From Pseudomonadota bacterium (GTDB lineage Bacteria > Pseudomonadota > Gammaproteobacteria > Burkholderiales > Burkholderiaceae_F), in NCBI GenBank assembly GCA_021842465.1, contig JAKBZN010000001.1:107865-171864 (forward strand): a stretch of DNA of 64,000 nt. Reading direction: 5' to 3'. Every line of letters begins with the position of its first letter. Within the stretch, counting starts at the first letter, position 1. The notes beneath the pieces were generated by a model. That model made no database searches. It was not told the DNA's origin and saw nothing but the letters and a program-made list of their open reading frames with translations. The position numbers and the translations under genes are program-made. Below, in pieces: positions 46,968-58,080 of this stretch.

Positions 46968-49900
46968 ATGGCGATCTTACCTTTCCCGGAAACATCCCTG
47001 CCCGCCCTGCGCGCCGGGATTCGCGCCGCCGCCCTCCGCCCGGAGACGGAATGCGTTGCCGAACTGCTGCGCCGCAACCCCCTGTCCGCCACCCAGTTCG
47101 CGGCGGCGCGCGAACCGGCGCAGACGCTGATCCGGGCCTTGCGCGCGCAACGCAGCCACGCCCACGGCGTCGACGCCATGATGCGCGAGTTTTCGCTTTC
47201 CAGCCAGGAAGGCGTCGCGCTGCTGTGCCTCGCCGAATCGCTGCTGCGCATTCCGGACGCCGCCACCGCTGACGCGCTGATCCGCGACAAGCTCGCCCGC
47301 GGCGACTGGCGCGCGCACATCGGCCTCAGCCGCTCGGTTTTTCTCAACGCCGCCGCCTGGGGCCTGCTGCTCACCGGAAAGCTTTCCGCCACCCACAGCG
47401 AAGCCGGTCTGACCGCCGCCGTCACCCGGGCGGTCGCGCGCGGAGGCGAGCCCCTGGTCCGCGCGGCGATCGATACCGCGATGCGCATGCTGGGGGAACA
47501 GTTCGTTCTGGGGAAGACGATCGAACAGGCGCTCGCGCGGGCCCGCTCCGCCAGAGGGCGCGGCTACCGTCACTCGTACGACATGCTCGGCGAGGCGGCG
47601 CTCACCGCCACCGAGGCCAAGCGTTATTTCGATGCCTATGCCAGCGCGATCGCCGCGATTGCCGCGGCCGAACCGGCGGCCGACGCCGGCGCACCGGCGC
47701 GCGCGGAGAATCGGCTCCGCCGCCGGGCCGGCGTCTCGGTCAAGCTCTCGGCGCTGCATCCCCGGTTCGAGTCCCTGCAGGAAGACCGGGTCCGCCGGGA
47801 ACTGCTGCCGCGGATCCGCGAACTCTGCCGGCTGGCGCGCAAGCACGGGCTTGCGCTCGATCTCGACGCCGAGGAAGGCGAACGGCTGGAACCGCTGCTC
47901 GACATCGTCGAGCAGCTCGCATTCGATCCGCAACTCGCAGGCTGGGATGGCCTTGGCGTCGCGGTACAGGCGTATCAGAAACGCGCCCTGCCGGTCATCG
48001 ACTGGCTGGCGGCGCTGGCGCGGGAAAGCGGCCGGCGCATTGGCGTACGCCTGGTCAAGGGCGCCTATTGGGATCGCGAGATCAAGCGCGCGCAGGTCGA
48101 GGGCCTGGCGGATTACCCGGTCTACACACGCAAGGCGCACACCGATGCCGCCTATCTGGTCTGCGCCCAGGCCCTGCTGGATCATGGCGACCATCTGTTC
48201 CCCCAGTTCGCCACGCACAATGCGCTGACGCTGTGCCTGATCCTGCAGCTGACCGCGGCGGCGGGCATCGCGCCCAATTCCGGTCGATTCGAGTTCCAAT
48301 GCCTGCACGGCATGGGAGAGGCGCTCTACGACCGCGTGCTTGGCGCCAAGGCGGCGGGACCGGTACCGCCAGGCCTCGCCTGCCGGATCTACGCTCCCGT
48401 CGGAAGGCACGAAACCCTGCTGCCCTACCTCGTCCGGCGGCTGCTGGAAAACGGCGCCAACTCCTCCTTCGTCCGGCGGATCGTCGACGCAAGCGTGGAG
48501 ATCGACCACCTGCTGGAGGATCCATTCGCCACCGCCCGGCAGTCCGAAGGCGCCCCCCACCCCGCGATTCCCCTCCCGGCGCACATCACCGCACCGCGCC
48601 GCAATGCCCGTGGCAGCGACCTGCACGACCCCGCCGCCGCGGCGGCGTTGCGCGCAGCCATCGACGATGCGACGAAACGCGCCGGGGTTCACGATGTCGA
48701 GGCGATCCTCGCGCGCCCTCCGGCGGCCGCGACCGTGGAGGCACGCGGCGAACCGACGACCGGCTCCGGCGCGCCGGAGCGCCGGACGATCCGCAATCCC
48801 GCGCGGCACCACGAGATCGTCGGAATCGTGCGCGAGGCGGACGCTGCCGAGATCGATGCTGCGTTCGCCGCAGCGGCGGACAGCGCGTGGCTCAAAACCG
48901 AGCCTGGCGAACGGGCTGCCATTCTGGAGAGCGCGGCCGATGCGCTGGAGTCCTGCCGGGACGAGTTTCTGGCGCTCGCCATCCGGGAAGCCGGAAAGAC
49001 CCTGGGCGCGGCGATCGCCGAAGTGCGCGAAGCCGTCGACGCCTGCCGGTACTACGCCCAGCAGCTTCACAGCACCGATGCGGGTTCCACGGGTTCTCCG
49101 GTCGGGACGGTGGTCGCGATCTCGCCGTGGAATTTCCCACTCGCCATCTTCGTCGGACAAGTGGCCGCGGCCCTCGCAGCGGGCAACCCGGTCCTGGCGA
49201 AGCCGGCGGAACAGACCCCGCTGATCGCGGCGCGGGCGGTCCGGTGCCTGCATGCCGCCGGCGTGCCGCAGAGTGCCCTGCAGCTGCTGCCCGGGGACGG
49301 TGCGGTCGGCGCGACGCTGGTGCGCGACGTGCGGGTGCACGCGGTCCTATTCACCGGCTCGACGGAGACGGCGCAGGACGTGGATCGCGCGGTCGCCACC
49401 CTCCCCACCCACCGGGATCGGATTCTCGTCGCCGAAACCGGGGGACTCAACGCGATGATCGTCGATGCCAGCGCGCAGCCGGAACAGGTCGTCGTCGATG
49501 CGCTGCGTTCGGCCTTCGACAGCGCCGGGCAGCGCTGTTCCGCCTTGCGCATTTTGTGTCTGCAGGAGGAAATCGCCGACCCGATGCTCGAGATGTTGCT
49601 GGGCGCCGCGGCCGAACTGCGCGTCGGCGACCCCATGGCCCTCGCCACCGATATCGGTCCGGTGATCGACGGGTCGGCACGCGCGGCGCTCGACGCCCAT
49701 CTGGGGTCGTTCCCGGCCAACCGCGTTCTCGCGCGCGTTCCGCTGCCCCGGGAGTGCGAGGACGGAACCTTCTTCGCGCCGGCCATCGTCGCCCTCGAAT
49801 CGGTGAGCGAACTGGCGCGCGAAGCGTTCGGGCCGATCCTGCACGTGGTCCGCTACCGGCGCGCGGATCGGGACGCACTCGTCGACGCGCTCAACACCAC

Positions 49901-50747
49901 CGGATACGCGCTGACCTGCGGCATCCAGAGCCGCGTCGACGAAACCGTGGCGGCGATCGCCGCCGGCATCGAAGCCGGCAACGTCTACGCCAACCGGAAC
50001 ATGATCGGCGCTGCGATCGGCATGCAGCCATTCGGCGGTCATGGGTTATCCGGAACCGGCCCCAAGATGGGCGGACCATGGATCGTCCGGCGTCTGCGGC
50101 GGGAAGGGGCGGCAGCCGTCGACGCCGCGAATCCGCAATCCTGCATCGCGCGCTGGGGCGCGCATCGCGAATCGGGCGCACCCGCCGCGCTGCACGACTT
50201 TCAGCGTTGGCTGGCCATCGACGGGCGCCACGAACTGGCGCAGATCTGCGCGGAATACGCCGTCTGCACGCCGATCGGCTGCCGTGTCGACCTGCCTGCG
50301 CCCACCGGGGAGCACAACTTGTTGCGCTACCGCCCCTTGGGCCGGATTCTCTGCCTCGGCTCCGGGCATCGGCTCGCGGGCCGGGGCGTCCTGGCGCAGC
50401 TCGCGGCCGTGCTGGCGACCGACAATCGCGCGCTGCTGCTCGCGGATGCCCGCTCCCGGGCAGTGCTCTCCGGGATTCCGGCGTCGGTGTGGATGAACAT
50501 CGACTGGGTGGAGGACTGGGGCCACGAGACGTTCGAGGCGGCGCTGTTCGAAGGCGACGACGGACGCGCCCACAACCTGCGCTGGCTGCTCGCGCGGCGC
50601 CCAGGCCGTCGGGTCGCGCTGGTGCGGCCGAGCGCCGAGGAACGCTATGCGCTCGATCGATTGGTGACGGAGCAGACCATCACCGTGAACACCGCCGCTG
50701 CGGGCGGAAATGCAGCGTTGATGAGCCTGTCCGGAGACGGAACGTAG
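46968..50747 (+). CDS. putA: Bifunctional proline dehydrogenase / delta-1-pyrroline-5-carboxylate dehydrogenase
   Basis: 1259 residues. The proline dehydrogenase barrel is about residues 170-480 (SVKLSALHPRFE, VRLVKGAYWD and the FAD motif ATHNALTL). The aldehyde dehydrogenase is about 580-1050, with SPWNFPLAIF, ETGGLNAMIVD and the catalytic Cys in SAGQRCSALR. A C-terminal domain ends in VNTAAAGGNAALMSL, which caps the substrate channel. The N-terminal ribbon-helix-helix DNA-binding domain of E. coli PutA (1320 residues) is absent, so it should not repress itself. It oxidises proline to glutamate. Confidence 0.96.
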   Translation: MAILPFPETSLPALRAGIRAAALRPETECVAELLRRNPLSATQFAAAREPAQTLIRALRAQRSHAHGVDAMMREFSLSSQEGVALLCLAESLLRIPDAATADALIRDKLARGDWRAHIGLSRSVFLNAAAWGLLLTGKLSATHSEAGLTAAVTRAVARGGEPLVRAAIDTAMRMLGEQFVLGKTIEQALARARSARGRGYRHSYDMLGEAALTATEAKRYFDAYASAIAAIAAAEPAADAGAPARAENRLRRRAGVSVKLSALHPRFESLQEDRVRRELLPRIRELCRLARKHGLALDLDAEEGERLEPLLDIVEQLAFDPQLAGWDGLGVAVQAYQKRALPVIDWLAALARESGRRIGVRLVKGAYWDREIKRAQVEGLADYPVYTRKAHTDAAYLVCAQALLDHGDHLFPQFATHNALTLCLILQLTAAAGIAPNSGRFEFQCLHGMGEALYDRVLGAKAAGPVPPGLACRIYAPVGRHETLLPYLVRRLLENGANSSFVRRIVDASVEIDHLLEDPFATARQSEGAPHPAIPLPAHITAPRRNARGSDLHDPAAAAALRAAIDDATKRAGVHDVEAILARPPAAATVEARGEPTTGSGAPERRTIRNPARHHEIVGIVREADAAEIDAAFAAAADSAWLKTEPGERAAILESAADALESCRDEFLALAIREAGKTLGAAIAEVREAVDACRYYAQQLHSTDAGSTGSPVGTVVAISPWNFPLAIFVGQVAAALAAGNPVLAKPAEQTPLIAARAVRCLHAAGVPQSALQLLPGDGAVGATLVRDVRVHAVLFTGSTETAQDVDRAVATLPTHRDRILVAETGGLNAMIVDASAQPEQVVVDALRSAFDSAGQRCSALRILCLQEEIADPMLEMLLGAAAELRVGDPMALATDIGPVIDGSARAALDAHLGSFPANRVLARVPLPRECEDGTFFAPAIVALESVSELAREAFGPILHVVRYRRADRDALVDALNTTGYALTCGIQSRVDETVAAIAAGIEAGNVYANRNMIGAAIGMQPFGGHGLSGTGPKMGGPWIVRRLRREGAAAVDAANPQSCIARWGAHRESGAPAALHDFQRWLAIDGRHELAQICAEYAVCTPIGCRVDLPAPTGEHNLLRYRPLGRILCLGSGHRLAGRGVLAQLAAVLATDNRALLLADARSRAVLSGIPASVWMNIDWVEDWGHETFEAALFEGDDGRAHNLRWLLARRPGRRVALVRPSAEERYALDRLVTEQTITVNTAAAGGNAALMSLSGDGT

Positions 50748-50788
50748 CGTCGCGATCCACTGCGACGCCCCATTTTTCCGTCGGCCCG

Positions 50789-50815
50789 CGCCGAGGACGG
50801 CAAGCGCCCTCGGCG
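50789..50815. repeat. Inverted repeat between putA and the exported repeat protein
   Basis: 8-bp perfect arms (CGCCGAGG/CCTCGGCG) flank an 11-base loop in the 78-bp convergent gap. No T run follows on either strand, so it is only a weak candidate bidirectional terminator. Confidence 0.35.
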
Positions 50816-50825
50816 GAACCGAGGC

Positions 50826-51167
50826 TCAGTCGTTCCGGCAGACGGACGGAAATGCGCGACAGGCGGCGGCCGAAGGTTGCGGATCCGACTCGGCGGCCGG
50901 CGCCGCAGGCATGGACGTGCGAACCGCCGATCCCGGCATCGTCGCGCAGGTCGACGGAAACGCCCGGCAGCTCGCCGCGCTCGGGCCGTAGACCAGTCCG
51001 GCTTGCGTCGGTCCCGTCAGCGGCGACGCCGATTCGGTCATCGCCCCGTTCCCGCAGGTGGACGGGAACGCCCGGCAACTCGCCGCGCTCGGCGAATCGC
51101 CCGCCGCCATCGCGGAAGCGCAGGACATTGCGAACAGCACTGCGGCAGCAATCTGAAGACCCTTCAT
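50826..51167 (-). CDS. Uncharacterised exported protein with three CRAFPSxC repeats
   Basis: 113 residues from the ATG at 51167 (AAGGA seven bases upstream). A signal peptide covers residues 1-22 (LQIAAAVLFAMSCASAMAA). The mature part has three copies of a motif SAxxCRAFPSxC with Cys pairs at 31/38, 67/74 and 103/110, an exact 36-residue period. The linkers are Ser/Thr/Pro/Ala-rich and poorly conserved. I do not recognise the family. The Cys pairs could form disulfides or bind metal. Two palindromes lie in the shared region upstream of it and hsp15. Confidence 0.7.
   Translation of the reverse strand: MKGLQIAAAVLFAMSCASAMAAGDSPSAASCRAFPSTCGNGAMTESASPLTGPTQAGLVYGPSAASCRAFPSTCATMPGSAVRTSMPAAPAAESDPQPSAAACRAFPSVCRND
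50838..51092 (-). repeat. Three 108-bp-period repeats inside the exported protein gene
   Basis: The repeat cores lie at about 51092-51054, 50984-50946 and 50876-50838. The first two encode the identical 13 residues PSAASCRAFPSTC; the third reads PSAAACRAFPSVC. The DNA has drifted at third positions, so the duplication is not recent and the protein motif appears to be under selection. Confidence 0.8.
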
Positions 51168-51313
51168 TTCCAATTCCTTTCCCATATTCCGGCGTCCGGA
51201 CTCGCCTTGCTGCATCTCCTCGATCCTCCGCTTCCGGATGGCGCGCTGGCGCGCGGCGGACGAGGTTTTCCGCGACGGGTTTCGCGGATCCTGGACGGGC
51301 GACTGGTTTTTCT

Positions 51314-51344
51314 TATCATGTTGTGATCCTATCATGACATGATA
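51314..51344. promoter_or_regulatory. Tandem operator-like palindromes upstream of the exported protein and hsp15
   Basis: 51330-51344 is TATCATGACATGATA, a perfect 7+1+7 palindrome. An imperfect copy, TATCATGTTGTGATC, sits exactly 16 bp upstream at 51314-51328. The surrounding segment 51301-51375 is AT-rich in a GC-rich genome. It lies in a 296-bp divergent gap. The binding protein is not identifiable. Confidence 0.55.
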
Positions 51345-51463
51345 TGTTTGCCCCCATTATCCCGAAAACCCATAAGGGAAAATGGTGAAAAACGGAGGAA
51401 AATGGCGCAACCGGGCCGCGAACATCGGATCCTCCGTGGCTCCCCGAGGGATTCGGATTGCCG

Positions 51464-51847
51464 ATGGCTGACGACAGTTCTTCCGTTCGCGTCGATAAAT
51501 GGCTATGGGCCGCGCGCTTCTTCAAGACGCGATCGCTCGCGTCCCAGGCGATCGATCTGGGACGCGTCCGCATCGAAGGCGAGCGCATCAAACCGGCACG
51601 CGCCGTGAAAATCGGGGAACAGATGGAAATTCACGCCGGCGAACAGACCCTGCTGATCGTCGTCCGCGCACTGTCGGCGCAGCGGGGTCCGGCGAGCACG
51701 GCACGCGCGCTCTATGAGGAAACCGCCGAAAGCATCGCGCGGCGGGAGCGGATCCGGACGCAGAATGCATCCGATCCGGCCCGATCCCGCAAGGGCCGGC
51801 CAACGAAACGCGACCGGCGGCGGATCGGACAAGTGCTCGGCGGATGA
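51464..51847 (+). CDS. hslR: Heat-shock protein 15 (S4-domain RNA-binding protein)
   Basis: 127 residues from ATG 51464. A TTG at 51458, with GAGGG seven bases upstream, is an equal candidate that adds two residues. The S4 domain is VRVDKWLWAARFFKTRSLA with GRVRIEGERIKPARAV. The conserved ALYEETAESIARRERI and a basic C-terminal tail match Hsp15, which binds stalled 50S subunits carrying nascent chains. It converges on dnaJ with a 27-bp gap, placing it with the chaperone block. Confidence 0.9.
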   Translation: MADDSSSVRVDKWLWAARFFKTRSLASQAIDLGRVRIEGERIKPARAVKIGEQMEIHAGEQTLLIVVRALSAQRGPASTARALYEETAESIARRERIRTQNASDPARSRKGRPTKRDRRRIGQVLGG

Positions 51848-51874
51848 CAGGCGGGCGCCGGGCCGCGCCTGCCG

Positions 51875-53023
51875 TCAATCCGCCGTGAAGAAGCCCTTCA
51901 TCTTGTCCATGAAGGATTTCGTCTGCGGCGAATGCTTGGTCCCGCCCTCGTTGAGCGCCTCGTCGAATTCGCGCAGCAATTTCTTCTGCTTCTCGGTCAA
52001 GCGCACCGGCGTTTCCACGCGCACATGGCAGTAGAGATCACCGGGGTGGTGCGAACGCACGCCCTTGATGCCTTTGCCCCGCAGCCGGAACGTCTTGCCG
52101 CTTTGCGTGCCTTCCGGAAGGCTGATGCTGACGTTGCCCTTGAGCGTTGCGAACTCGACGTCACCCCCCAGCGCGGCGGTCGCGAACGAAACCGGCACCT
52201 CGCAGTGGAGATCGTCGCCGTCGCGCTGAAAGACTTCGTGCGGCTTGATCCGGATTTCGACGTAGAGATCGCCCGGCGGGCCGCCGTTCATCCCCGGCTC
52301 ACCCTTGCCACTCAGGCGAATGCGCTGGCCCTCGTCGATTCCCGCCGGGATCGCGACTTCGAGCACCTTGTTGCGCTTGATCCGTCCTTCGCCATGACAC
52401 GACGCGCAAGGCTCCGCGATCACCTTGCCGCTGCCATGGCAGGTGGGGCAGGTCTGCTGGATCGAGAAGAAACCCTGCGACATGCGCACCGCGCCCGATC
52501 CGTTGCAGGTCGTGCAGGTCTTGGGTTTGGTGCCGGGCTTGGCCCCGGTACCGCCGCAGGTCTCGCACGGATCCCAGGACGGCACGCGGATGTCGGTGGT
52601 GAAGCCGTTGACCGCCTGCTCCAGCGTGATCTCCATGTTGTAGCGCAGATCGGCCCCGCGATAGGCGTTTCCGGCCCGGCCGCCACCACCCCGCGCCGCG
52701 CCGCCGAAGATGTCGCCGAAGATGTCGCCGAACGCTTCGGCGAACCCGCCGTTGAATCCCGCACCGCCCGCACCGAACCCGCCCGCCGCGGCATTGGGAT
52801 CGACGCCGGCGTGGCCGAAGCGATCGTAGGCCGCGCGCTTCTGCGCGTCGGAGAGCATTTCATAGGCTTCCTTGGCTTCCTTGAATTTCTCCTCGGACGC
52901 CTTGTCCCCCGGATTGCGGTCCGGGTGGTACTTCATCGCCATCTTGCGATAGGCTTTTTTGATTTCCTCGTCGGATGCGTTCTTGGCGACGCCGAGAATT
53001 TCGTAGAAATCGCGTTTGGACAT
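51875..53023 (-). CDS. dnaJ: Chaperone protein DnaJ (Hsp40)
   Basis: 382 residues. The J domain carries [10 protein letters not shown] with the HPD triad. A Gly/Phe-rich region follows (about 75-120), then four CxxCxGxG zinc repeats ([32 protein letters not shown]) and the C-terminal substrate domains. It delivers clients to DnaK and stimulates its ATPase. It lies 169 bp downstream of dnaK. Confidence 0.97.
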   Translation of the reverse strand: MSKRDFYEILGVAKNASDEEIKKAYRKMAMKYHPDRNPGDKASEEKFKEAKEAYEMLSDAQKRAAYDRFGHAGVDPNAAAGGFGAGGAGFNGGFAEAFGDIFGDIFGGAARGGGGRAGNAYRGADLRYNMEITLEQAVNGFTTDIRVPSWDPCETCGGTGAKPGTKPKTCTTCNGSGAVRMSQGFFSIQQTCPTCHGSGKVIAEPCASCHGEGRIKRNKVLEVAIPAGIDEGQRIRLSGKGEPGMNGGPPGDLYVEIRIKPHEVFQRDGDDLHCEVPVSFATAALGGDVEFATLKGNVSISLPEGTQSGKTFRLRGKGIKGVRSHHPGDLYCHVRVETPVRLTEKQKKLLREFDEALNEGGTKHSPQTKSFMDKMKGFFTAD

Positions 53024-53147
53024 GGTGCTCGTTCAATCGTGGTGCCAAAGGGAACCCCGGAATTGCAAAACCGGACACCGCCAAACAGGCGGGCATCCGG
53101 TCCGCGCGCTCCGCCGCGGCATCACCCGCGGCGCCCGATATCGCTCC

Positions 53148-53180
53148 GATCGCGGGTGGACCCAACGTCCGCCCGCGATC
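53148..53180 (-). terminator. Large hairpin between dnaK and dnaJ
   Basis: 9-bp perfect arms (GATCGCGGG/CCCGCGATC) with an inner GGAC/GTCC pairing lie just after the dnaK stop. There is no T run. It may be a processing or partial termination site that sets the dnaK:dnaJ ratio. Confidence 0.5.
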
Positions 53181-53192
53181 CAGACCGATACG

Positions 53193-55139
<1,947 letters not shown>

Positions 55140-55210
55140 TTCCTTTTTCCCTTCTTGCTGCGCCGCCTGCGGCGCGATTGCGTCGATTTCCGGAACCCCG
55201 GGATCTCGAT

Positions 55211-55226
55211 GGGGCCGTCAGGCCCC
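55211..55226 (-). repeat. Stem-loop in the grpE-dnaK gap
   Basis: 6-bp arms GGGGCC/GGCCCC with a 4-base loop lie about 72 bp upstream of the dnaK ATG. It is probably an mRNA structure within the operon. No T run follows. Confidence 0.4.
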
Positions 55227-55261
55227 GGACTGATCCGAACGTGCGGCCGATCGGCCCGGTT

Positions 55262-55816
55262 TCAAGTCCCCTGCGCCACGGTGACCAACGCCGGCCGCAG
55301 CACCCGGTCGGAAATCATCCAGCCCTTCTGCAACACCGCCACCACGTGGTTGGGCGGCGGATTACCCTGGGTCGGAACCGCGGAGATCGCCTGATGGCGG
55401 TGGGGGTCGAACTTCTCGCCGATCGGATTGATTTCCGTGAGGCGGCCGCGCTCAAACGCGGCCCGCAACTGGCGCAGGGTGAGATCCACCCCCTCGCGCA
55501 AGGTCGCCGCGCTCCCGGACTCGTCCTGCAACGCCTTTTCGAGGCTGTCGAATACGGGCACGAGAGCTTCCGCAAACGACTCGACGGCAAATTTGTGCGC
55601 CTTGGCGACGTCCTCCTGGGCGCGCCGTCGGACGTTTTCCGTCTCGGCGCGCGCGCGCAGGAACAACTCGTGATTCTCTTCCGCCTGCGCCTGGGCTGCC
55701 GCCAGCGCAGCATTCAGATCCATCATCGGATCGGCGCTCGCGCCGATCTCCAGCGATTCGGCCGGTGCGCCAGCCTGGTCGTTCTTCTCGTTTTCCGGAC
55801 GTTCGGTGCCGGTCAT
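55262..55816 (-). CDS. grpE: Nucleotide exchange factor GrpE
   Basis: 184 residues from ATG 55816, which follows a G-rich stretch. An ATG at 55828 would add four residues. A long N-terminal coiled coil ([23 protein letters not shown]) is split here as [19 protein letters not shown], and the C-terminal beta domain shows [10 protein letters not shown] and [18 protein letters not shown]. It releases ADP from DnaK. A near-consensus sigma-32 promoter lies about 66 bp upstream, making grpE the first gene of the heat-shock transcript. Confidence 0.95.
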   Translation of the reverse strand: MTGTERPENEKNDQAGAPAESLEIGASADPMMDLNAALAAAQAQAEENHELFLRARAETENVRRRAQEDVAKAHKFAVESFAEALVPVFDSLEKALQDESGSAATLREGVDLTLRQLRAAFERGRLTEINPIGEKFDPHRHQAISAVPTQGNPPPNHVVAVLQKGWMISDRVLRPALVTVAQGT

Positions 55817-55881
55817 GCAGCCCCCCATCAGCTCGTGTGTTCAAGGATGGCGCCCACGCGATTGCGCGGCCCAGACCCCCG

Positions 55882-55909
55882 ATCTGGGGATGGTCGGCCG
55901 AAATTCAAG
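55882..55909 (-). promoter_or_regulatory. Predicted sigma-32 heat-shock promoter of grpE-dnaK-dnaJ
   Basis: On the minus strand CTTGAA (55909-55904) is followed after 14 bp by CCCCAGAT (55889-55882). The sigma-32 consensus is CTTGAA with CCCCATnT, so only one defined base differs. The predicted start near 55875 gives a leader of about 60 nt before grpE. Confidence 0.75.
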
Positions 55910-55974
55910 GGGTCACGGTTTCCGGCCGTGCGCCGCCGGTCCGCGAAGCCTCGCCCGTGCCCCGCGAGGAACGG

Positions 55975-57033
55975 TCAGGGAGCGACGGACGCGGAGGAAG
56001 TCCCCGGCCAGCCCTGGAGCTGGCGCTGCACCAGGTCGGCCAGCGCCGAGACGAACCGTGGCGAATCATTGAGGCACGGAATGGCGTAAAACTCCCGGCC
56101 GCCCGCCGTGAGGAACTCCTTACGCGCCTCGATCGCGATCTCCTCGAGGGTCTCGAGGCAGTCGGCGACGAAACCCGGGCACACCACGTCGACCCGCCCG
56201 ACCCCGGCGCGCCCCCACGCATGCAAGGTGTCGACCGTGTAGGGCTCGATCCAGCGGGCGCGCCCGAACCGGGACTGGAAGCTCACCGCCCACATGTCCG
56301 GCGGCAACTGCAGGACCTCGGCCAAACGTTGCGCGGTGCGCAGGCATTGCTCCTGGTAGGGATCGCCGAGCGTGATGTTGCGCCGTGGCAGTCCGTGAAA
56401 GCTCAGCAGCAGGCGGTCGGGCCGCCCGCGGACGTCCCAAGCCGTCAGGACCGACTGCGCCAGGGCCTCGACATAGCCCGGATCGTCATGGAAATCCCGT
56501 ACCCAGCGCAGTTCGGGCACATCGCGCTGGCCGAGCATCCAGTGCATCACCCCGTCGAGCACGGATGCCGTGGACGTCGCGGAGTACTGCGGATACATCG
56601 GCACCACGAGGATGCGGCCGACGTGGGCATGGCGCATGCGGTCGAACGCCGCCGCCAGCGATGGTTCGCCGTACCGCATGGCAAGCTCGACATCGACCGA
56701 CAACCCCCGGCTCGCCAACTCCAGCGACAACTGGTGCTGCTGCCGGCGCGAGTAGACGAGCAGCGGCGAGCCTTCTGGAGTCCAGATGCCGGCATAGCGG
56801 GCCGCCGCGTCGCGTCCGCGCCGCGGCAGGATGACTCCTTGCAGCACGGGGCGCCAGAGAATCTGCGGAATCTCCACCACCCGCGGATCGAGCAGGAATT
56901 CTTTCAGGTAGGCGCGCACCGCCGCCGGCGTGGGGGCTTCCGGCGTGCCGAGATTGACGAGAAGCACCGCCGTGCGGGCCAGGACTTCGGTGGGGGAATC
57001 GGGCTTCAGATCGGTTTCTCCTCGTTCTTGCAC
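55975..57033 (-). CDS. hemH: Ferrochelatase
   Basis: 352 residues from a GTG at 57033. A CTG at 57009 has GAGGAG eight bases upstream and would give 344 residues; its ribosome site is far better. No ATG is available at the right place. Family motifs are AVLLVNLGTPEAPT, LLSFHGLPRRN with the catalytic His, and CPGFVADCLETLEE. It inserts iron into protoporphyrin IX. It follows hrcA by 16 bp and precedes the heat-shock promoter of grpE. Confidence 0.94.
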   Translation of the reverse strand: MQERGETDLKPDSPTEVLARTAVLLVNLGTPEAPTPAAVRAYLKEFLLDPRVVEIPQILWRPVLQGVILPRRGRDAAARYAGIWTPEGSPLLVYSRRQQHQLSLELASRGLSVDVELAMRYGEPSLAAAFDRMRHAHVGRILVVPMYPQYSATSTASVLDGVMHWMLGQRDVPELRWVRDFHDDPGYVEALAQSVLTAWDVRGRPDRLLLSFHGLPRRNITLGDPYQEQCLRTAQRLAEVLQLPPDMWAVSFQSRFGRARWIEPYTVDTLHAWGRAGVGRVDVVCPGFVADCLETLEEIAIEARKEFLTAGGREFYAIPCLNDSPRFVSALADLVQRQLQGWPGTSSASVAP

Positions 57034-57049
57034 GGGTCCGGGCGAACCC

Positions 57050-58063
57050 TCATTCCCGGGACAGCGCGCCGGACAACAATTTTGCCGTGATGTCGACGAT
57101 CGGGATGACGCGTTCGTACGCCATCCGCGTCGGCCCGATGACTCCCAGGGTGCCCACGACCTTGCCGTTGGCCTCATAGGGGGCCGCCACCAGGCTCATC
57201 TCGTCGAGCGGAACCAGCTCGGATTCGCCGCCGATGTAGATCTTCACGCCTTGCGACCGGGTCGACTCGTCGAGGAGGCCGGCCAGGCGCGTCTTGTGCT
57301 CGAAAAGGTCAAACAGGGCGCGCAGCTTTTCCATGTTGCCGGTAAGGTCTTCCACCTCCAGCAGCTTGCGTTCCCCGGAGATGACCACCGGCTCCACCTC
57401 TCCCACCGCGTCGGCACCGACTCCGACCGCGGCGTTCATCAAGGCCAGGATTTCGCCGCGCAACTGCAACAGGTCGCCCTGCAGCCGGGCGCGCGCCTGC
57501 TCGAAGCTCATGCCGCCGAAATGCTGGTTGAGCGCGTTGGCCGCCTCGACCAGCTCGCCCTGGCTGTATGGGTGTCGCGTAAGAAGGATGCGATTCTGAA
57601 CGTCGCCGTCGGGCGCCACCACGATCATCAGGATCCGCCGTTCCGACAGGCGCAGGAACTCCACCTGGCGAAACGCCATCGCGCGGCGGGGCGCCAGGAC
57701 GATGCCGGCAAAGTGCGACAGGTTCGAGAGCAGTTGCGCCGCGGTCTGGATCGCCCGCTGCGGCTCGGCCACCTGCATCCGGTCCTGCAGGATTTCCTGG
57801 GCCGCGCTCTCCAGCGGCTGCACCGTGAGCAAGGTGTCGACGAACAGGCGGTACCCCCGCGGCGTCGGCACCCGTCCGGCGGAGGTGTGGGGGCTCGCGA
57901 CGAACCCCATCTCCTCGAGGTCGGCCATCACGTTGCGGATCGTGGCCGGAGACAGGTCCAGCCCCGAAATCCGGGACAGCGCGCGCGACCCCACGGGCTG
58001 GCCCTCGGCGATGTACCGTTCCACCAGGGTCTTGAGCAGAAGACGAGCGCGGTGATCGAGCAT
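57050..58063 (-). CDS. hrcA: Heat-inducible transcription repressor HrcA
   Basis: 337 residues. The N-terminal winged helix contains [11 protein letters not shown] and [17 protein letters not shown]. The C-terminal part has a GAF-like inserted domain and [18 protein letters not shown]. It represses chaperone genes through CIRCE sites. I found no CIRCE in this window, so its targets (often groESL) lie elsewhere. A strong hairpin sits 17 bp upstream of the ATG. It is divergent from nadK with an 85-bp gap. Confidence 0.95.
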   Translation of the reverse strand: MLDHRARLLLKTLVERYIAEGQPVGSRALSRISGLDLSPATIRNVMADLEEMGFVASPHTSAGRVPTPRGYRLFVDTLLTVQPLESAAQEILQDRMQVAEPQRAIQTAAQLLSNLSHFAGIVLAPRRAMAFRQVEFLRLSERRILMIVVAPDGDVQNRILLTRHPYSQGELVEAANALNQHFGGMSFEQARARLQGDLLQLRGEILALMNAAVGVGADAVGEVEPVVISGERKLLEVEDLTGNMEKLRALFDLFEHKTRLAGLLDESTRSQGVKIYIGGESELVPLDEMSLVAAPYEANGKVVGTLGVIGPTRMAYERVIPIVDITAKLLSGALSRE

Positions 58064-58080
58064 GGCTACCGGAAATGAGA

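Noticed and set aside
48068..51337. A 1089-codon plus-strand frame overlapping putA
   Set aside because: It shifts one base from the putA frame, is Arg-rich without motifs, and runs antisense through the exported repeat protein.
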